From Nostoc sp. B(2019) (GTDB lineage: Bacteria; Cyanobacteriota; Cyanobacteriia; Cyanobacteriales; Nostocaceae), in assembly GCF_010091925.1 (NCBI RefSeq), contig NZ_WVID01000016.1, positions 124,001 to 188,000 of the forward strand: a stretch of 64,000 bases of DNA, in the 5' to 3' direction. This document shows, in pieces, positions 63,852 to 64,000 of the stretch (position 1 is the first letter of the stretch; each line of letters begins with the position of its first letter). The notes under the pieces were generated by a model. That model was given only the letters and a program-made list of their open reading frames with translations. It had not been told where the DNA came from and did not search any database. The translations under genes and the position numbers were made by a program.

Positions 63852-64000
63852 TCAACTGCTGGAATGCAACACTATATGGGGTGAATTGATCGCGGGCGTT
63901 CGCTTGATGGCAACTAATGCTTGATAAATCATTGCTGCAACTTCAGCGCGTGTTGCGGGACGGGAAGGTTCAAGCAGCTTGGGGTCTGGGTAATTGACGA
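63852..64000 (-). CDS. SLH-domain protein, C-terminal end only (cut by window edge)
   Basis: The last 49 codons of a gene entering from the right edge read VNYPDPKLLEPSRPATRAEVAAMIYQALVAIKR and end in a stop at 63852-63854. The PATRAEVAAMIYQAL stretch is the core of an S-layer homology domain, which attaches proteins to the peptidoglycan or envelope, often in porins or exported proteins of cyanobacteria. The rest is beyond the window. Confidence 0.75.
   Translation of the reverse strand, partial: VNYPDPKLLEPSRPATRAEVAAMIYQALVAIKRTPAINSPHIVLHSSS

Overview
The window is chromosomal DNA of a filamentous cyanobacterium, most likely a heterocyst-forming Nostocales member. The grounds are photosystem II genes (psbB, psbT), the cyanobacterial suf operon with a divergent sufR, many HIP1 octamers (GCGATCGC), and tandem heptanucleotide runs (STRR type) between genes. 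Other cyanobacterial marks are an RppA/RppB-like two-component pair, a PEP-CTERM protein, an SLH-domain protein and a DUF1517 protein. No rRNA, tRNA or CRISPR array was seen.

Layout. 1-4.9 kb: sufS (partial), sufD, sufC and sufB on the minus strand, with sufR divergent; two CAAC-N6-GTTG sites lie between them. 5-12 kb: small conserved proteins, a TPR protein, an ABC ATPase, a PEP-CTERM protein, a peptidoglycan-binding/SAGC protein and a MITE with an 8-bp target duplication. 12.1-16.8 kb: an NAD operon on the minus strand (pncB-nadD-nrtR-nadE), with a palindromic candidate NrtR operator upstream. 17-31 kb: a 50-residue small protein, an LCP protein, a membrane protein carrying repeat DNA, an AI-2E family transporter, a lipoprotein serpin, an rppA/rppB-like pair, a GNAT enzyme, SMI1/KNR4, SelO, and a peptide ABC permease with its binding protein. 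31-36.5 kb: psbB, psbT, ribosomal protein S1 with a tandem-repeat acidic tail, and a HAD phosphatase. 36.6-45.2 kb: xseA/xseB, a histidine kinase with a degenerate ATPase domain, proline iminopeptidase, a decayed caspase-like gene, DUF1499, a GT4 and an orphan PotC-like permease. 45.8-53.5 kb: an accessory block of an HTH-AAA protein, an AAA-TM-WD40 giant protein, a Ser/Thr kinase-FGE fusion, and a DUF433 antitoxin gene with a truncated toxin remnant. 53.7-64 kb: DUF1517, a 2-kb non-coding stretch with a micro-ORF and a MITE, a GT4, a TauE/SafE permease with a probable T-tract frameshift, thiE-thiS, a DUF1565/SPOR protein, an unknown protein and an SLH protein (partial).

How genes work together. 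SufR (iron-sulfur sensing repressor) and the SufBCD-SufS assembly machinery form one regulated unit. PncB, NadD and NadE convert nicotinate to NAD under the probable control of NrtR. PsbB and PsbT are PSII core subunits. The 45.8-53.3 kb block joins STAND-like sensing, WD40 recognition and a kinase/FGE protein, an architecture known from NTP-dependent conflict and signalling systems of multicellular bacteria. It is the best candidate here for an uncharacterised system, although its function is inference.

The window is rich in small repeats, several of which run into coding sequence (PncB C-terminus, the 19.1-kb membrane protein, probably the DUF1565 protein and the histidine kinase linker).
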